Shown in pieces: positions 7,927 through 15,660 of a stretch of DNA of 64,000 nucleotides. The notes beneath the pieces are model-generated. The model saw only the letters and a program-made list of their open reading frames with translations. It was not told the origin of the DNA and searched no databases. The DNA comes from Niameybacter massiliensis. Its GTDB lineage: Bacteria > Bacillota > Clostridia > Lachnospirales > Cellulosilyticaceae. Position 1 is the stretch's first letter. Every line of letters starts with the position of its first letter. The stretch spans positions 27,593 through 91,592 of the forward strand of contig NZ_LN875032.1 in the NCBI RefSeq assembly GCF_001282685.1, read 5' to 3'. A program made the position numbers and the translations under genes.

Positions 7927-8580
7927 TTGGTCATACCTTTTACATTTCTTTTCTTTCTTTCACTTGTCATCCTTATGACTATCACTTATTTAAAACCTAA
8001 TTCAAATCTATGTGTCGTATTTAAAACATTGACAAGCTTAGGCTTTTTAACTATTGGCACAATAGGCTACTTACTTGGCAATGGTATACCTTCAGCTACT
8101 TACCTCCTTCTAGGACTTGTACTATGTGTAATAGGTGATGTAGCATTAGCTTTTTCTCATGGCTATCCTTTGCAATATAATATGCCAGCTGCAATTGGTA
8201 TTACTTCTTTTGGCTGTGCCCATTTAAGCTTTATTTATTGTTTTATCCTGCTTGGTGCCTCTATTCCTATGTACTATGTATTCATTCCTATCATTATTGC
8301 TTTTAATATCTTTTTAATTATGATTAAAGATCCCTTTAATTTCGGTGCTATGCGTTTCCTTGTTGCTATCTATGCCTTTATTATCACATTTATGTTAATT
8401 GCTGCTTTTTGTACCCATAGCCCTTTCATTATCTTCGGTGCTATTTTATTTGTCTTATCTGATATCATATTATGTTTTGTTTATTTCTTTGCTGATAGAT
8501 ATCCTATTTTACGTTCTATTAATTATCTTCTATATTATAGTGGTCAACTACTTTTGGCCTTCGTTTTGTGTACACTTTAA
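7927..8580 (+). CDS. YhhN family membrane protein (lysoplasmalogenase-like)
   Basis: A 217-residue membrane protein with about seven to eight hydrophobic helices. Conserved acidic motifs sit in the membrane: LCVIGDVALAF near residues 71-81 and GAILFVLSDIILCF near 174. These match the TMEM86/YhhN family, whose characterised members hydrolyse the vinyl-ether bond of lysoplasmalogens. Plasmalogens are common in clostridial membranes. The frame is open from a GTG at 7918, but that overlaps AAGGAG at 7913-7918; TTG at 7927 has correct spacing. It is monocistronic. Confidence 0.75.
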   Translation: MVIPFTFLFFLSLVILMTITYLKPNSNLCVVFKTLTSLGFLTIGTIGYLLGNGIPSATYLLLGLVLCVIGDVALAFSHGYPLQYNMPAAIGITSFGCAHLSFIYCFILLGASIPMYYVFIPIIIAFNIFLIMIKDPFNFGAMRFLVAIYAFIITFMLIAAFCTHSPFIIFGAILFVLSDIILCFVYFFADRYPILRSINYLLYYSGQLLLAFVLCTL

Positions 8581-8612
8581 AAAAAGCCCTCCTCTAATTG
8601 AGGAGAGCTTTT
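8580..8612. terminator. Bidirectional terminator between YhhN gene and 8632 gene
   Basis: AAAAGCCCTCCTC pairs with GAGGAGAGCTTTT around TAATT, with tails of A and T; it lies between convergent genes. Confidence 0.75.
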
Positions 8613-8631
8613 CTATTTAGTAATACCATTC

Positions 8632-8940
8632 TTACAAACCACAGTCTATATCAATTTCAACATTATATGCTTCACTATTATAGGTCTGATCTTTAAATAA
8701 TTCATTTAAAAATTCTACCATAAAGTATTTTTTGCTTATTGCTTTTAACTCTTCTCTTGTTTTAATACCTTGTTGAGTTAAAATCTCTTTGGCTTCATTA
8801 ATATATTGTTTCATAAGTATTTGCATTTCTTTTTCTTCAGCCGGATTCGCCATTGTTCTACTATGATATAACTCTCTTTCAGTAATTAAAGCATCTCTGA
8901 ATTTATCATTTAATTCTTCTATTCTTTGAATTTCATTCAT
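8632..8940 (-). CDS. Small helical protein of unknown function
   Basis: A 102-residue soluble protein, rich in Glu and Lys and apparently all alpha-helical up to residue 85 or so. It ends in an acidic tail (NVEIDIDCGL). It has no membrane segment or signal peptide. A TAGGAG six to eight bases before the ATG supports expression. It superficially resembles the helical YlbF/YmcA regulators in size and charge, but no family motif is convincing. It is convergent with the YhhN gene and divergent from heme oxygenase, with its own short upstream region. Confidence 0.6.
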   Translation of the reverse strand: MNEIQRIEELNDKFRDALITERELYHSRTMANPAEEKEMQILMKQYINEAKEILTQQGIKTREELKAISKKYFMVEFLNELFKDQTYNSEAYNVEIDIDCGL

Positions 8941-9105
8941 TTATATTTTCTCCTATTGATATAATCTTATTATATATAAATAGCTTATACTTAATCCTTA
9001 TTATATCATATTTGTTATCTTCTAAATACATCTATTCACTTTTTGTATTATTAAGTCATCTAAAGCCTATACATAAAACTTTTTTTACAAAATCACACTT
9101 TTTAC

Positions 9106-9134
9106 TTGATAATATTTATCATTTGTTATATATT
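9106..9134 (+). promoter_or_regulatory. Promoter of heme oxygenase
   Basis: TTGATA (9106-9111), 17-base spacer, TATATT (9129-9134). The Fur-like box covers the -35 and part of the spacer. Confidence 0.6.
9107..9121 (+). promoter_or_regulatory. Fur-like box at the heme oxygenase promoter
   Basis: TGATAAT-A-TTTATCA matches the 7-1-7 Fur consensus TGATAATNATTATCA in all but one position and overlaps the -35 element, so an iron-loaded repressor would block initiation. Confidence 0.6.
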
Positions 9135-9208
9135 ATCATCATACATACAAACACATACATATTTTTAGTTATTACCCTTCATTATTTTTAACCAACGAGG
9201 TGAGAAAT

Positions 9209-9835
9209 ATGAAATTCATGATGGACATTAGAGAAAAAACTTCTTTATTACACAGTGCAGCAGAAAATACAGGCTATATTAAGAAACTAGTAGATGGCAA
9301 AGCTTCTATTGATGGCTATGCAGAATACATCTTCAATTTAGAAAGAATGTACAAAGCTATAGAAGATGCTCTTGATCAAAATGAATCTAACGAAACAGTT
9401 AAACCTTTCGTAACAAGAGAGTTATACCGTTCACAGCTTATGAGACAAGATCTAAACTTCCTTTTAGGTGATCAGTTAAATTCTATGAAGCTTCTTGCTT
9501 CTACTGAAACTTGCATCTCTCGAATCGAATATTTATCTAAATATAATCCTGAACTTGTAGTAGCTTATGCTTATACACGCTTCTTAGCAGACTTATTTGG
9601 TGGTAGAACATTCCTTTCTCTTTTAAGTACAACCTATAAAGTTAAAAGTGAAGGCCTCAACTATTATCAATTCCCTGAAATTAATGACCTTAGAGGGTAT
9701 GTTATGAAGTACCATAACATGTTAGCTGAAATCAATTTATCTGAAGAACAAAAAAGAGATTTCATCAACGAAGTAAATAACGCTTATATTTATAACTTAG
9801 CTATTTCAAACGAACTAGAAGCTAAATTAAAATAA
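9209..9835 (+). CDS. Heme oxygenase family protein
   Basis: A 208-residue soluble, all-helical protein. LLHSAAENTGY near residues 13-23 holds the proximal heme His (H15) in the position typical of heme oxygenases. AYAYTRFLADLFGGRTFLS, about residues 118-136, is the glycine-bearing distal helix region. The family opens heme to biliverdin, CO and Fe2+ using O2; in strict anaerobes it may serve iron recovery or oxygen and heme detoxification. A GTG at 9200 lies within the GAGGTGAG ribosome binding site, so the ATG at 9209 is chosen. A Fur-like box overlaps the promoter, which fits an iron-scavenging role. It is monocistronic, with no heme importer nearby. Confidence 0.85.
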   Translation: MKFMMDIREKTSLLHSAAENTGYIKKLVDGKASIDGYAEYIFNLERMYKAIEDALDQNESNETVKPFVTRELYRSQLMRQDLNFLLGDQLNSMKLLASTETCISRIEYLSKYNPELVVAYAYTRFLADLFGGRTFLSLLSTTYKVKSEGLNYYQFPEINDLRGYVMKYHNMLAEINLSEEQKRDFINEVNNAYIYNLAISNELEAKLK

Positions 9836-9840
9836 ACTAA

Positions 9841-9885
9841 AATCCCCCTCCTAGAGTGCTGTCTAACACTTCTAGGAGGGGGATT
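9841..9885. terminator. Bidirectional terminator between heme oxygenase and potD
   Basis: AATCCCCCTCCTAGA (9841-9855) pairs perfectly with 9871-9885; the inner bases extend the stem. It lies between convergent genes. Confidence 0.85.
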
Positions 9886-9895
9886 TATTATGCTC

Positions 9896-10951
9896 TTAAT
9901 GTTCTACTTTAATATCTGTCCATACACGATCATACATTTTTTTCACATCAAGTGATAAAGGTACATAAAGTTCACTTAACTCCATTAATTCCTTTGGCAT
10001 ATAAGCATTAGGATTATTTCTCACATGCTCTGGTTGTTCTAGTCTTGCTTCTTTGTTTGGTGTTGTATAGCCAATTTCATCAGCTATTCTGAATGCACTT
10101 TCTTTATCACTTACAAAGTTAATAAACTTCTCAGCACCTTCTACATTCTTTGCATTAGCAGGAATACATAAGCTGTCTATCCAGAAGTTTGCCCCTTCTT
10201 TAGGAATTGTATAAACTAAGTTTGGGTATTCATCTTGAAGATTAAGTCCCTCACCTGACCAAATCATATTAAGGGCTGTCTCTCCTGATGCTATCATAGA
10301 TGTTCCATTGTCAACACCATATATTGGATCTACTAATTTTCTTTGCTCTATCAAAAGTTGTTTAGCTTCTTCAAGCTCATCTGGATTCTCTGAGTTCATT
10401 GAATAACCTAGTCTTTTTAATGTTGCTCCTATAGTATCTCTATACGTATCAAACATAAATACTTTGCCTTTATATTGTTCATCCCATAGTATATCCCAAC
10501 TATTTACTGCCTCTGTAACTACATTCTTATCATAAATAATTCCTATAGTTCCAAACATATATGGTACTGAATACTTATTTTCTGGATCTATGGATAAATC
10601 TAAATACTCTTCATCCATTTGAGAAATATTAGGTATGTTATCCTTGTTAAGCTCTTGAAGGAGACCTCCTTCAATCATCTTTGGCATTACTGCATCTGAA
10701 ACTAAAATAACATCATATTGCGCATTACTCTCAGATAATTTCAGATACATAGTGTCCATATCATCAAAAGTACTCATCTTCACTTTGATTCCATATTCTT
10801 CTTCAAACTGTTTTAGTGTTTCTTTATCTATATTCTCTCCATAGTTGAAGAAGGTAATTGATTCCCCACTCTGTTGGCTACATCCTGTAAATAGCATCCC
10901 TGCTATTAGTACAGAACCTGCTAAGCTTAATACTTTCATTAATTTATTCAT
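9896..10951 (-). CDS. potD: Spermidine/putrescine-type substrate-binding lipoprotein, orphan
   Basis: A 351-residue extracellular solute-binding protein of the polyamine (PotD/PotF) family. The signal peptide ends in a lipobox, LFTGC, with C24 the lipidated cysteine. The mature part begins with the family-typical ITFFNYGENIDKETLKQFEEE, followed by VPYMFGTIGIIYDKN and LNMIWSGEG. Residues of the acidic pocket that grips amines are in these regions. No potA, potB or potC gene adjoins it: downstream is a terminator and upstream a divergently controlled TetR gene. It must therefore share a permease encoded elsewhere, or act as a sensor. The AAAGGAT ribosome site precedes the ATG. Confidence 0.88.
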   Translation of the reverse strand: MNKLMKVLSLAGSVLIAGMLFTGCSQQSGESITFFNYGENIDKETLKQFEEEYGIKVKMSTFDDMDTMYLKLSESNAQYDVILVSDAVMPKMIEGGLLQELNKDNIPNISQMDEEYLDLSIDPENKYSVPYMFGTIGIIYDKNVVTEAVNSWDILWDEQYKGKVFMFDTYRDTIGATLKRLGYSMNSENPDELEEAKQLLIEQRKLVDPIYGVDNGTSMIASGETALNMIWSGEGLNLQDEYPNLVYTIPKEGANFWIDSLCIPANAKNVEGAEKFINFVSDKESAFRIADEIGYTTPNKEARLEQPEHVRNNPNAYMPKELMELSELYVPLSLDVKKMYDRVWTDIKVEH

Positions 10952-11219
10952 ATTGATTGTTTTATCCTTTCATTATATCTATTGAGTTAAAATAAATTTT
11001 TATAATCTAACTTTCTTACTATACCACATCATCTTTAATCTAAAAAGAATAATTATCATTTAACTATTTATCTTTATATAAACAAATATTAGAACACCTC
11101 TTCATTTAAAAATATCTATCAATCAATATTTTACTTATTATGTGTACATTTATCTCCCTAAATTCATTTTGAACATCAAAAAAGGACGCACACTCTTATA
11201 CTCCTAGTGCCTCCTTAAC

Positions 11220-11756
11220 TTATGCAAAATGGCCATGTACCATTTCAGCTATTTTTTCTGGTGACTCTTCCATACCTGACTCTAACCACTTAATGAATAT
11301 ATTACACAATGCCCCCGCATAGTAATAAAGTTCATAACGGGAATAGTGGGACTCTGGCACTACGTAAGTATCCATATAGTTATTAACTGCATCAATAATA
11401 ACACTATACATATTGGCATTCACCAAGGTTATGATTAAATGGCTATATCCTTTAAAAAACTCAAGGCAGTGACAAATACGCTTAAGTTCATGCACTTTTC
11501 CAATGTCATTTCTTTGTCTTATATCTTCTACATACTCATTTACAATCTCATACATATAGTCTGCAAGCACTTCATGCTTAGATTTATAGTATTTATAAAA
11601 AGTCATCCTAGATACACTAGCCTGTTTTACTAGTTCGGTAATTGTTATATCATCAAAATCTTTTGTTTCCATCAACTGAATTAAAGTTTTAGCTATACAC
11701 ATTCTAATGTACTGGTTTCTAACTGTAAGATTTGTACCACCTTCTGATATCCTCAT
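11220..11756 (-). CDS. TetR/AcrR family transcriptional regulator
   Basis: A 178-residue regulator. The N-terminal helix-turn-helix reads DDITITELVKQASVSRMTFYKYYKSKHEVLADYM, about residues 36-69, the standard TetR pattern with TFYKYY recognition helix end. The C-terminal ligand domain ends in a long helical stretch like that of the TetR_C_7/DhaS-like group. GGAG lies eight bases before the ATG at 11756; another ATG two codons earlier is too close to it. The gene is divergent from a DegV gene, and the spacer carries an inverted repeat over the DegV promoter, so that gene is its likely target. Confidence 0.85.
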   Translation of the reverse strand: MRISEGGTNLTVRNQYIRMCIAKTLIQLMETKDFDDITITELVKQASVSRMTFYKYYKSKHEVLADYMYEIVNEYVEDIRQRNDIGKVHELKRICHCLEFFKGYSHLIITLVNANMYSVIIDAVNNYMDTYVVPESHYSRYELYYYAGALCNIFIKWLESGMEESPEKIAEMVHGHFA

Positions 11757-11796
11757 TATCATTACTCCAATACTCTTACATTTTCACTACTTTTGT

Positions 11797-11830
11797 AAAT
11801 TGTATCACAGACGTATACATAGTACAATTT
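11797..11830. promoter_or_regulatory. Inverted repeat, candidate TetR operator
   Basis: AAATTGTA (11797-11804) and TACAATTT (11823-11830) form an eight-base perfect inverted repeat with an 18-base centre. The right arm touches the -35 of the degV promoter. A long centre is unusual for TetR proteins, so the match is tentative. Confidence 0.4.
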
Positions 11831-11857
11831 GAACAAGTAAAACTATACATATATAAT
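11829..11857 (+). promoter_or_regulatory. Promoter of degV copy 2
   Basis: TTGAAC (11829-11834), 17-base spacer, TATAAT (11852-11857). The predicted leader is only about ten bases. Confidence 0.5.
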
Positions 11858-11872
11858 ACTTTGGAGGTGTTT

Positions 11873-12718
11873 ATGAAATACGGAATAGTTGTTGATTCAG
11901 GATGTGACGTAACAAGTTTAGCACCTGAAGTAGCTAATAAAATTGATTTTAGTAGAGCTGCGCTCAAACTGGATATCGGTGATAAAGAATTTACTGATGA
12001 TTTTAATCTTAATATAGACGAATTTATGAAAGAAATGTATGCCTATAAAGGTAAAACAGGAAGTGCTGCACCTAGTCCTCAAGATTGGGTGAATGCTTAT
12101 GCAAAATCAGATTGTGTATTTGCTATTACCATTACTGGTACACTCTCTGGAAGCTATTCTAGTGCAAAAACAGCAGTAGATTTATTCAAAGAACAATATC
12201 CAGAACGTAGGATTCATCTCATTGACTCTAAATCAACCGGGCCTGAAATGACACTTATTGTGAGAAAACTTTCTGAATATATGAGTCAAGATTTAGACTT
12301 TGAAGAGATTGTAGATCGCATCGAAGAATATCGCAAACATACACATCTCTTATTTGTCCTTAAATCCCTTGATAATTTAGTCAAAAATGGACGTCTTAGT
12401 AAATTCCAAGGTAGTATTGCAGGTATCCTTGGCATTAAGTTATTAGGTGTAGCAACTGATGAAGGTGAGCTTGGCTTACTCCATAAATGTCGTGGCAAAA
12501 TGACAGCTTATGATAAAGCTATTGAAGAAATGTTCCTTAGACAATATAAAGGTGGCAAAATGATTATTTCACACTGTTTTGCTCCTGATACTGCAGAATA
12601 CATTGCTTCTAAAGTACGTGAGCAGTTTCCACAATGTGAAATTGAAATTATGCCAACGAGTGGCCTTTGTAGCTATTACGCTGAACAAGGTGGTATCTTA
12701 ATCGGATTTGAAGCATAA
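11873..12718 (+). CDS. DegV family fatty-acid-binding protein (copy 2)
   Basis: A 281-residue DegV/EDD-fold protein, the same length as the copy at 3405 but clearly diverged. It starts MKYGIVVDSGCDVTS, has the ligand loop TGTLSGSYSSA at about residues 88-98, and LDNLVKNGRLSK near 168. A frame open to 11732 is disregarded because GGAGGT sits five bases before the ATG at 11873. Family members bind long-chain fatty acids for lipid synthesis or turnover. Control by the divergent TetR protein is likely from the overlapping inverted repeat. A TetR that senses a fatty acyl ligand would make a simple feedback loop, but that is inference. Confidence 0.87.
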   Translation: MKYGIVVDSGCDVTSLAPEVANKIDFSRAALKLDIGDKEFTDDFNLNIDEFMKEMYAYKGKTGSAAPSPQDWVNAYAKSDCVFAITITGTLSGSYSSAKTAVDLFKEQYPERRIHLIDSKSTGPEMTLIVRKLSEYMSQDLDFEEIVDRIEEYRKHTHLLFVLKSLDNLVKNGRLSKFQGSIAGILGIKLLGVATDEGELGLLHKCRGKMTAYDKAIEEMFLRQYKGGKMIISHCFAPDTAEYIASKVREQFPQCEIEIMPTSGLCSYYAEQGGILIGFEA

Positions 12719-12737
12719 AGTTATTTAGATGAATAAC

Positions 12738-12784
12738 AAAAGAGCTATAAAACTAGAAATTCACATTAGTTTTATAGCTCTTTT
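12738..12784. terminator. Bidirectional terminator between degV copy 2 and fetB
   Basis: AAAAGAGCTATAAAACT (12738-12754) pairs perfectly with 12768-12784, followed by T. Confidence 0.85.
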
Positions 12785-12819
12785 TCATATATATAAATCT
12801 ATGTATTATACGCTAATTT

Positions 12820-13563
12820 TTATTTAAGTTGCTTTCTATGATTAAAGAAACTTCTATAAGATAAATAAGTCGCAAGCATGCCTGAAATAGATGTTGCCGA
12901 TAGTATCATAAAGGTTACCATAATTTGAAATTTAATCGCCATAAGTGGTGAAGTACCTGCTAAGATAAGCCCTGTCATCATTCCTGGTAAGGCTACGATT
13001 CCTAAGGTTTTTGCTGAGTCTATCGTTGGCACAATCCCCATTTTAATACTCTCTCTTATTGCATCTTTTGATGCTTCTTTTATATCTGCTCCTAATGAGA
13101 GCTTGACTTCTATCTCTATTCGCTTATTATGAAATGCATTATTAACATTTTGATAGCAAAGTCCAATGGCTACCATAGCATTACTTACAACCATCCCTGC
13201 TACTGGTATGACTTCATTAGGCGTAAAAGCTATAGAACCTGATATTACTAATACTGTCATGGTAATACCGGCCCCTACAGTAATGGCAATAAAGGAAATC
13301 CATCTTGCATGTTCTATATTACCTGCACGCTTTTTTGTATGTACAGCTGCATTTATAATCATAACGAATACCAGTATTGTTGTAAAAATAGGATTTTCTA
13401 ACCCAAAGATTATATCCAAAACATATCCTACTATAACAAGCTGAATGACAGCTCTTACTACACTTACTACAATGTCACGCCCTAGTCCCAACTGTTCCTT
13501 ATACGAGATTATAATAGGTATAAGAATCAATGCTGATGCTATAATCAAAGATAGTGTATCCAT
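12820..13563 (-). CDS. fetB: FetB-like ABC transporter permease (UPF0014)
   Basis: A 247-residue permease with about six to seven membrane helices and the family's cytoplasmic coupling segment KLSLGADIKEASKDAIRESIKMGIVPTIDSAKTLGIVALPGMMTG in the second half, characteristic of YbbM/FetB. With FetA it forms the transporter linked in E. coli to iron export and oxidative-stress resistance. The ATG at 13563 overlaps the fetA stop (TAATG) and GGAGG lies upstream inside fetA, so a start at 13611 is rejected. It is the last gene of the nitroreductase-fetA-fetB operon. Confidence 0.88.
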   Translation of the reverse strand: MDTLSLIIASALILIPIIISYKEQLGLGRDIVVSVVRAVIQLVIVGYVLDIIFGLENPIFTTILVFVMIINAAVHTKKRAGNIEHARWISFIAITVGAGITMTVLVISGSIAFTPNEVIPVAGMVVSNAMVAIGLCYQNVNNAFHNKRIEIEVKLSLGADIKEASKDAIRESIKMGIVPTIDSAKTLGIVALPGMMTGLILAGTSPLMAIKFQIMVTFMILSATSISGMLATYLSYRSFFNHRKQLK

Positions 13564-14219
13564 TATCTTATAACCTCCAGACGTAAAAGTTGTCCTTCTT
13601 CCATAATCCATCTTTTGTTAAATATACCTGTACTCTGAGCCTCGTTATGGGTAATCCACAAAACTGTTACACCTTCCTCATTTAATTCTTTAATATAGGT
13701 TTCTATATTTAAAGCATTTTCCTTATCTAATGCTGAAGTTACTTCATCTAACAGCAATATTTGTGGTGTAAAGATTAGATTCCTTATTAAAGCTACTCTT
13801 TGTTTCTCTCCACCAGATAAGGCATGAATATCCTTACTTATATAGCTCTCATTTAAGTTCATCCGTTCAAGTAGATCAATCACTCTTTGTCTATTCATCT
13901 GCTCTTTCCTGATTTTAAAAGGAAACATAAGATTCTCCTCTACTGTATATCCAAAAAGATGGGGCAATTGAATACAATAACTTACTTCTCTTCTTAATTG
14001 AATAGGATCATACTCTCTGTAGTGTTTATTCTTATACAAGACCTCCCCCTGTGTCATTGGTATGAGGTCTGCTAATATCTTTATCAACGTACTTTTACCA
14101 CTTCCTGAAGGACCTACTATTGAAATACAGTCACCCTTATCAATATCTGTAGAAATTCCCTTTAAAATATCCATTCCATCTACTACATACTTAATGTCTT
14201 TTAGACTTAAAATATTCAT
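13563..14219 (-). CDS. fetA: FetA-like ABC transporter ATP-binding protein
   Basis: A 218-residue ATPase with Walker A GPSGSGKST (about residues 36-44), Q-loop region SYCIQLPHLFGYTVEENL, signature LSGGEKQR (about 135) and Walker B ILLLDEVTSAL (about 155), then the switch His in WITHNE. A short one-domain protein coupled to the FetB permease by a one-base overlap. In E. coli the pair lowers intracellular iron and protects against peroxide. A Fur-like box in front of this operon is consistent with metal control. Export rather than import is taken from the homologue. Confidence 0.88.
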   Translation of the reverse strand: MNILSLKDIKYVVDGMDILKGISTDIDKGDCISIVGPSGSGKSTLIKILADLIPMTQGEVLYKNKHYREYDPIQLRREVSYCIQLPHLFGYTVEENLMFPFKIRKEQMNRQRVIDLLERMNLNESYISKDIHALSGGEKQRVALIRNLIFTPQILLLDEVTSALDKENALNIETYIKELNEEGVTVLWITHNEAQSTGIFNKRWIMEEGQLLRLEVIR

Positions 14220-14236
14220 TCTGTAGGACTCCTATC

Positions 14237-14740
14237 TTACTGCCATCTATCAATATGGATTTTTTGAAGATCTATTACCCTATTTTTTTCAGAAGTCTCA
14301 GCTGCATAACCAATCGGAATAAGTGCCATAGGGACAATATAAGAAGGTAATTCTAATTTTTCTATTAAAAAGTTACATCTGGCTGCATCTGGAAAGCATC
14401 CTAACCATACTGATCCTAGCCCTAGCTCTGTACTCTTTAATAGTATATTTTGAGCTACTGCTGAGCATGTCATTGTCAGTTGCTGCTCTCTATCATCTTT
14501 ACTCTTATCACCGCATACTATAATAGCTTTCTGCGCTCCCTTTACCATCTTCCAGTTTGGGTGAAAGGCTAAAATTTCTTGTAGGAGTTCTGTATTTTTA
14601 ATCACTAAAAATTGCCATGGTCTTTTATTTTTTGAAGAAGGTGCTGCCATACCAGCTTCTACAATTTGCATTATTTGATCTTGTTCAACTGATTTATCTA
14701 GAAAGGTTCGTATACTTTGTCTACTTGTAATAATACTCAT
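14237..14740 (-). CDS. Nitroreductase family FMN oxidoreductase
   Basis: A 167-residue NAD(P)H:FMN oxidoreductase fold protein. SRQSIRTFLDKSV at the N-terminus is the usual FMN-phosphate binding R-S-x-R motif, APSSKNKRPWQFLVI (about residues 33-47) contacts FMN, and GLGSVWLGCFPDA near 111-123 is the helix with the conserved glycine. Length is normal for the short clostridial type. It is first in an operon with fetAB (17-base gap). A nitroreductase that reduces flavin or ferric iron beside an iron-linked transporter would make sense, but no substrate can be read from sequence. AAAGGAG precedes the ATG. Confidence 0.87.
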   Translation of the reverse strand: MSIITSRQSIRTFLDKSVEQDQIMQIVEAGMAAPSSKNKRPWQFLVIKNTELLQEILAFHPNWKMVKGAQKAIIVCGDKSKDDREQQLTMTCSAVAQNILLKSTELGLGSVWLGCFPDAARCNFLIEKLELPSYIVPMALIPIGYAAETSEKNRVIDLQKIHIDRWQ

Positions 14741-14765
14741 GTCGTACTCCTTTAGGATCTTAGTT

Positions 14766-14785
14766 ATATCGATTTCCGATATCGA
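14766..14785. promoter_or_regulatory. ATCGAT inverted repeat before the nitroreductase-fetAB operon
   Basis: ATATCGAT-TTCCG-ATATCGAT: two copies of an ATCGAT-centred palindrome separated by a short centre, just downstream of the predicted start site. The neighbouring PadR regulator is the obvious candidate ligand. Confidence 0.4.
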
Positions 14786-14800
14786 TTATAAATATTATCA
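14786..14800 (-). promoter_or_regulatory. Fur-like box at the nitroreductase-fetAB promoter
   Basis: Minus strand TGATAAT-A-TTTATAA shares its first 13 bases with the heme oxygenase box and fits the 7-1-7 Fur consensus with two mismatches. It overlaps the -10 element. Confidence 0.45.
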
Positions 14801-14820
14801 TTTCTTTTTCTTAATTGCAA
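14792..14820 (-). promoter_or_regulatory. Promoter of the nitroreductase-fetAB operon
   Basis: TTGCAA (14815-14820), 17-base spacer, TAATAT (14792-14797) on the minus strand, after the padR terminator. Confidence 0.6.
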
Positions 14821-14826
14821 CAAAAA

Positions 14827-14867
14827 AATAAGCTAAGAATATGATTTCCATCATTTCCTTAGCTTAT
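14827..14867 (-). terminator. Terminator overlapping the padR 3' end
   Basis: ATAAGCTAAG pairs with CTTAGCTTAT, followed by seven T on the minus strand. The 5' arm lies in the last codons of padR. Confidence 0.7.
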
Positions 14868-15164
14868 CTCATCTACTAATATTCTCAAATTAACTCTTAA
14901 TTCATTTAATAACTTAGCTCCATCCGAAGTTGTTCTATAGTATTTTCTAATCTTACCATTTACATTAACATCTTCTTTTTCTAAAAGTCCTTCTTCTACC
15001 ATGTTTTTTAAAATTGGGTATAATGTGCCTGGGCTCATGTTATAGCCATGCTCTTTGAGCTCATCTATCATCCAACTTCCATAAAACTTATCGTCGTTAC
15101 CATGATGAAGTATATGAATATATATTAAGCCATTAAATATCTTTCTAATAATCTGATCCTTCAC
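14859..15164 (-). CDS. PadR family transcriptional regulator
   Basis: A 101-residue winged-helix regulator: SWMIDELKEHGYNMSPGTLYPILKNMVEEGLLEKEDV is the PadR helix-turn-helix with the hallmark SPGTLYPIL, followed by a beta wing (IRKYYRTTSDG) and a short dimerisation helix. The frame is open to 15206, but AAGGAG sits nine bases before a GTG at 15164 and directly against the internal ATG at 15173, so the GTG is preferred. It lies upstream of nitroreductase-fetAB on the same strand with a terminator between them, and the ATCGAT inverted repeat there may be its operator. Confidence 0.85.
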   Translation of the reverse strand: MKDQIIRKIFNGLIYIHILHHGNDDKFYGSWMIDELKEHGYNMSPGTLYPILKNMVEEGLLEKEDVNVNGKIRKYYRTTSDGAKLLNELRVNLRILVDEIS

Positions 15165-15233
15165 ATATCTCATCTCCTTGCCTCTTAATAATCTTATTAT
15201 AGGCAATTTACTTTGTAAAGAATCAGTTAAAGC

Positions 15234-15659
15234 TTAAATTTGATAAATATCACTTGCTTTAACAAGTTCCATTTGATGTTTAGATAAATTTTCGATTGTC
15301 TTATTACAATCCTCAGTGCGTAAAATAATAGAAGCATCATCTCCTATTGAGAATGCATACATATACTCAATGCTAATATCATCTTCTGCTAAATAACTTA
15401 AGAGCATTTTAAGCCCACCTGGTGTATTCGGTACCTTGCATCCTATTACAGGTGTTTTTTGAACTGAAAATCCATGTTCTTTAAGTAATCTTAACGCTTC
15501 TTCATGGTTACTTACAATAAGTCTTACAATACCGTAGTCTGATGTATCCGCAATTGAAAGTGCTGACACATTAATATTTGCATCTCCTAGAATTTGCATA
15601 ACCTCATAAAGTCTACCTGATTTATTTTCTACAAATACAGAAAGTTGGTTAATAATCAT
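15234..15659 (-). CDS. Tandem ACT domain protein
   Basis: A 141-residue protein made of two ACT-type regulatory domains: INQLSVFVENKSGRLYEVMQIL starts the first, and CKVPNTPGGLKMLLSYLAEDDISIEYMYAF the second near residue 75. Such proteins bind amino acids, and this form commonly accompanies phenylacetate-CoA ligase genes in clostridia. AGGAGG before the ATG at 15659 fixes the start; the longer open frame overlaps the ligase gene. It follows the second ligase by one base, so it is very probably cotranscribed. A sensor or allosteric partner for aromatic amino acid metabolism is inference. Confidence 0.83.
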   Translation of the reverse strand: MIINQLSVFVENKSGRLYEVMQILGDANINVSALSIADTSDYGIVRLIVSNHEEALRLLKEHGFSVQKTPVIGCKVPNTPGGLKMLLSYLAEDDISIEYMYAFSIGDDASIILRTEDCNKTIENLSKHQMELVKASDIYQI

Positions 15660-15660
15660 T

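Noticed and set aside
8632-8940. YlbF/YmcA regulator
   Set aside because: Similar size and helical charge, but no convincing motif; left as unknown.
11041-11066. Fur-like half site before potD
   Set aside because: Only the TGATAAT half fits; the other half has several mismatches.
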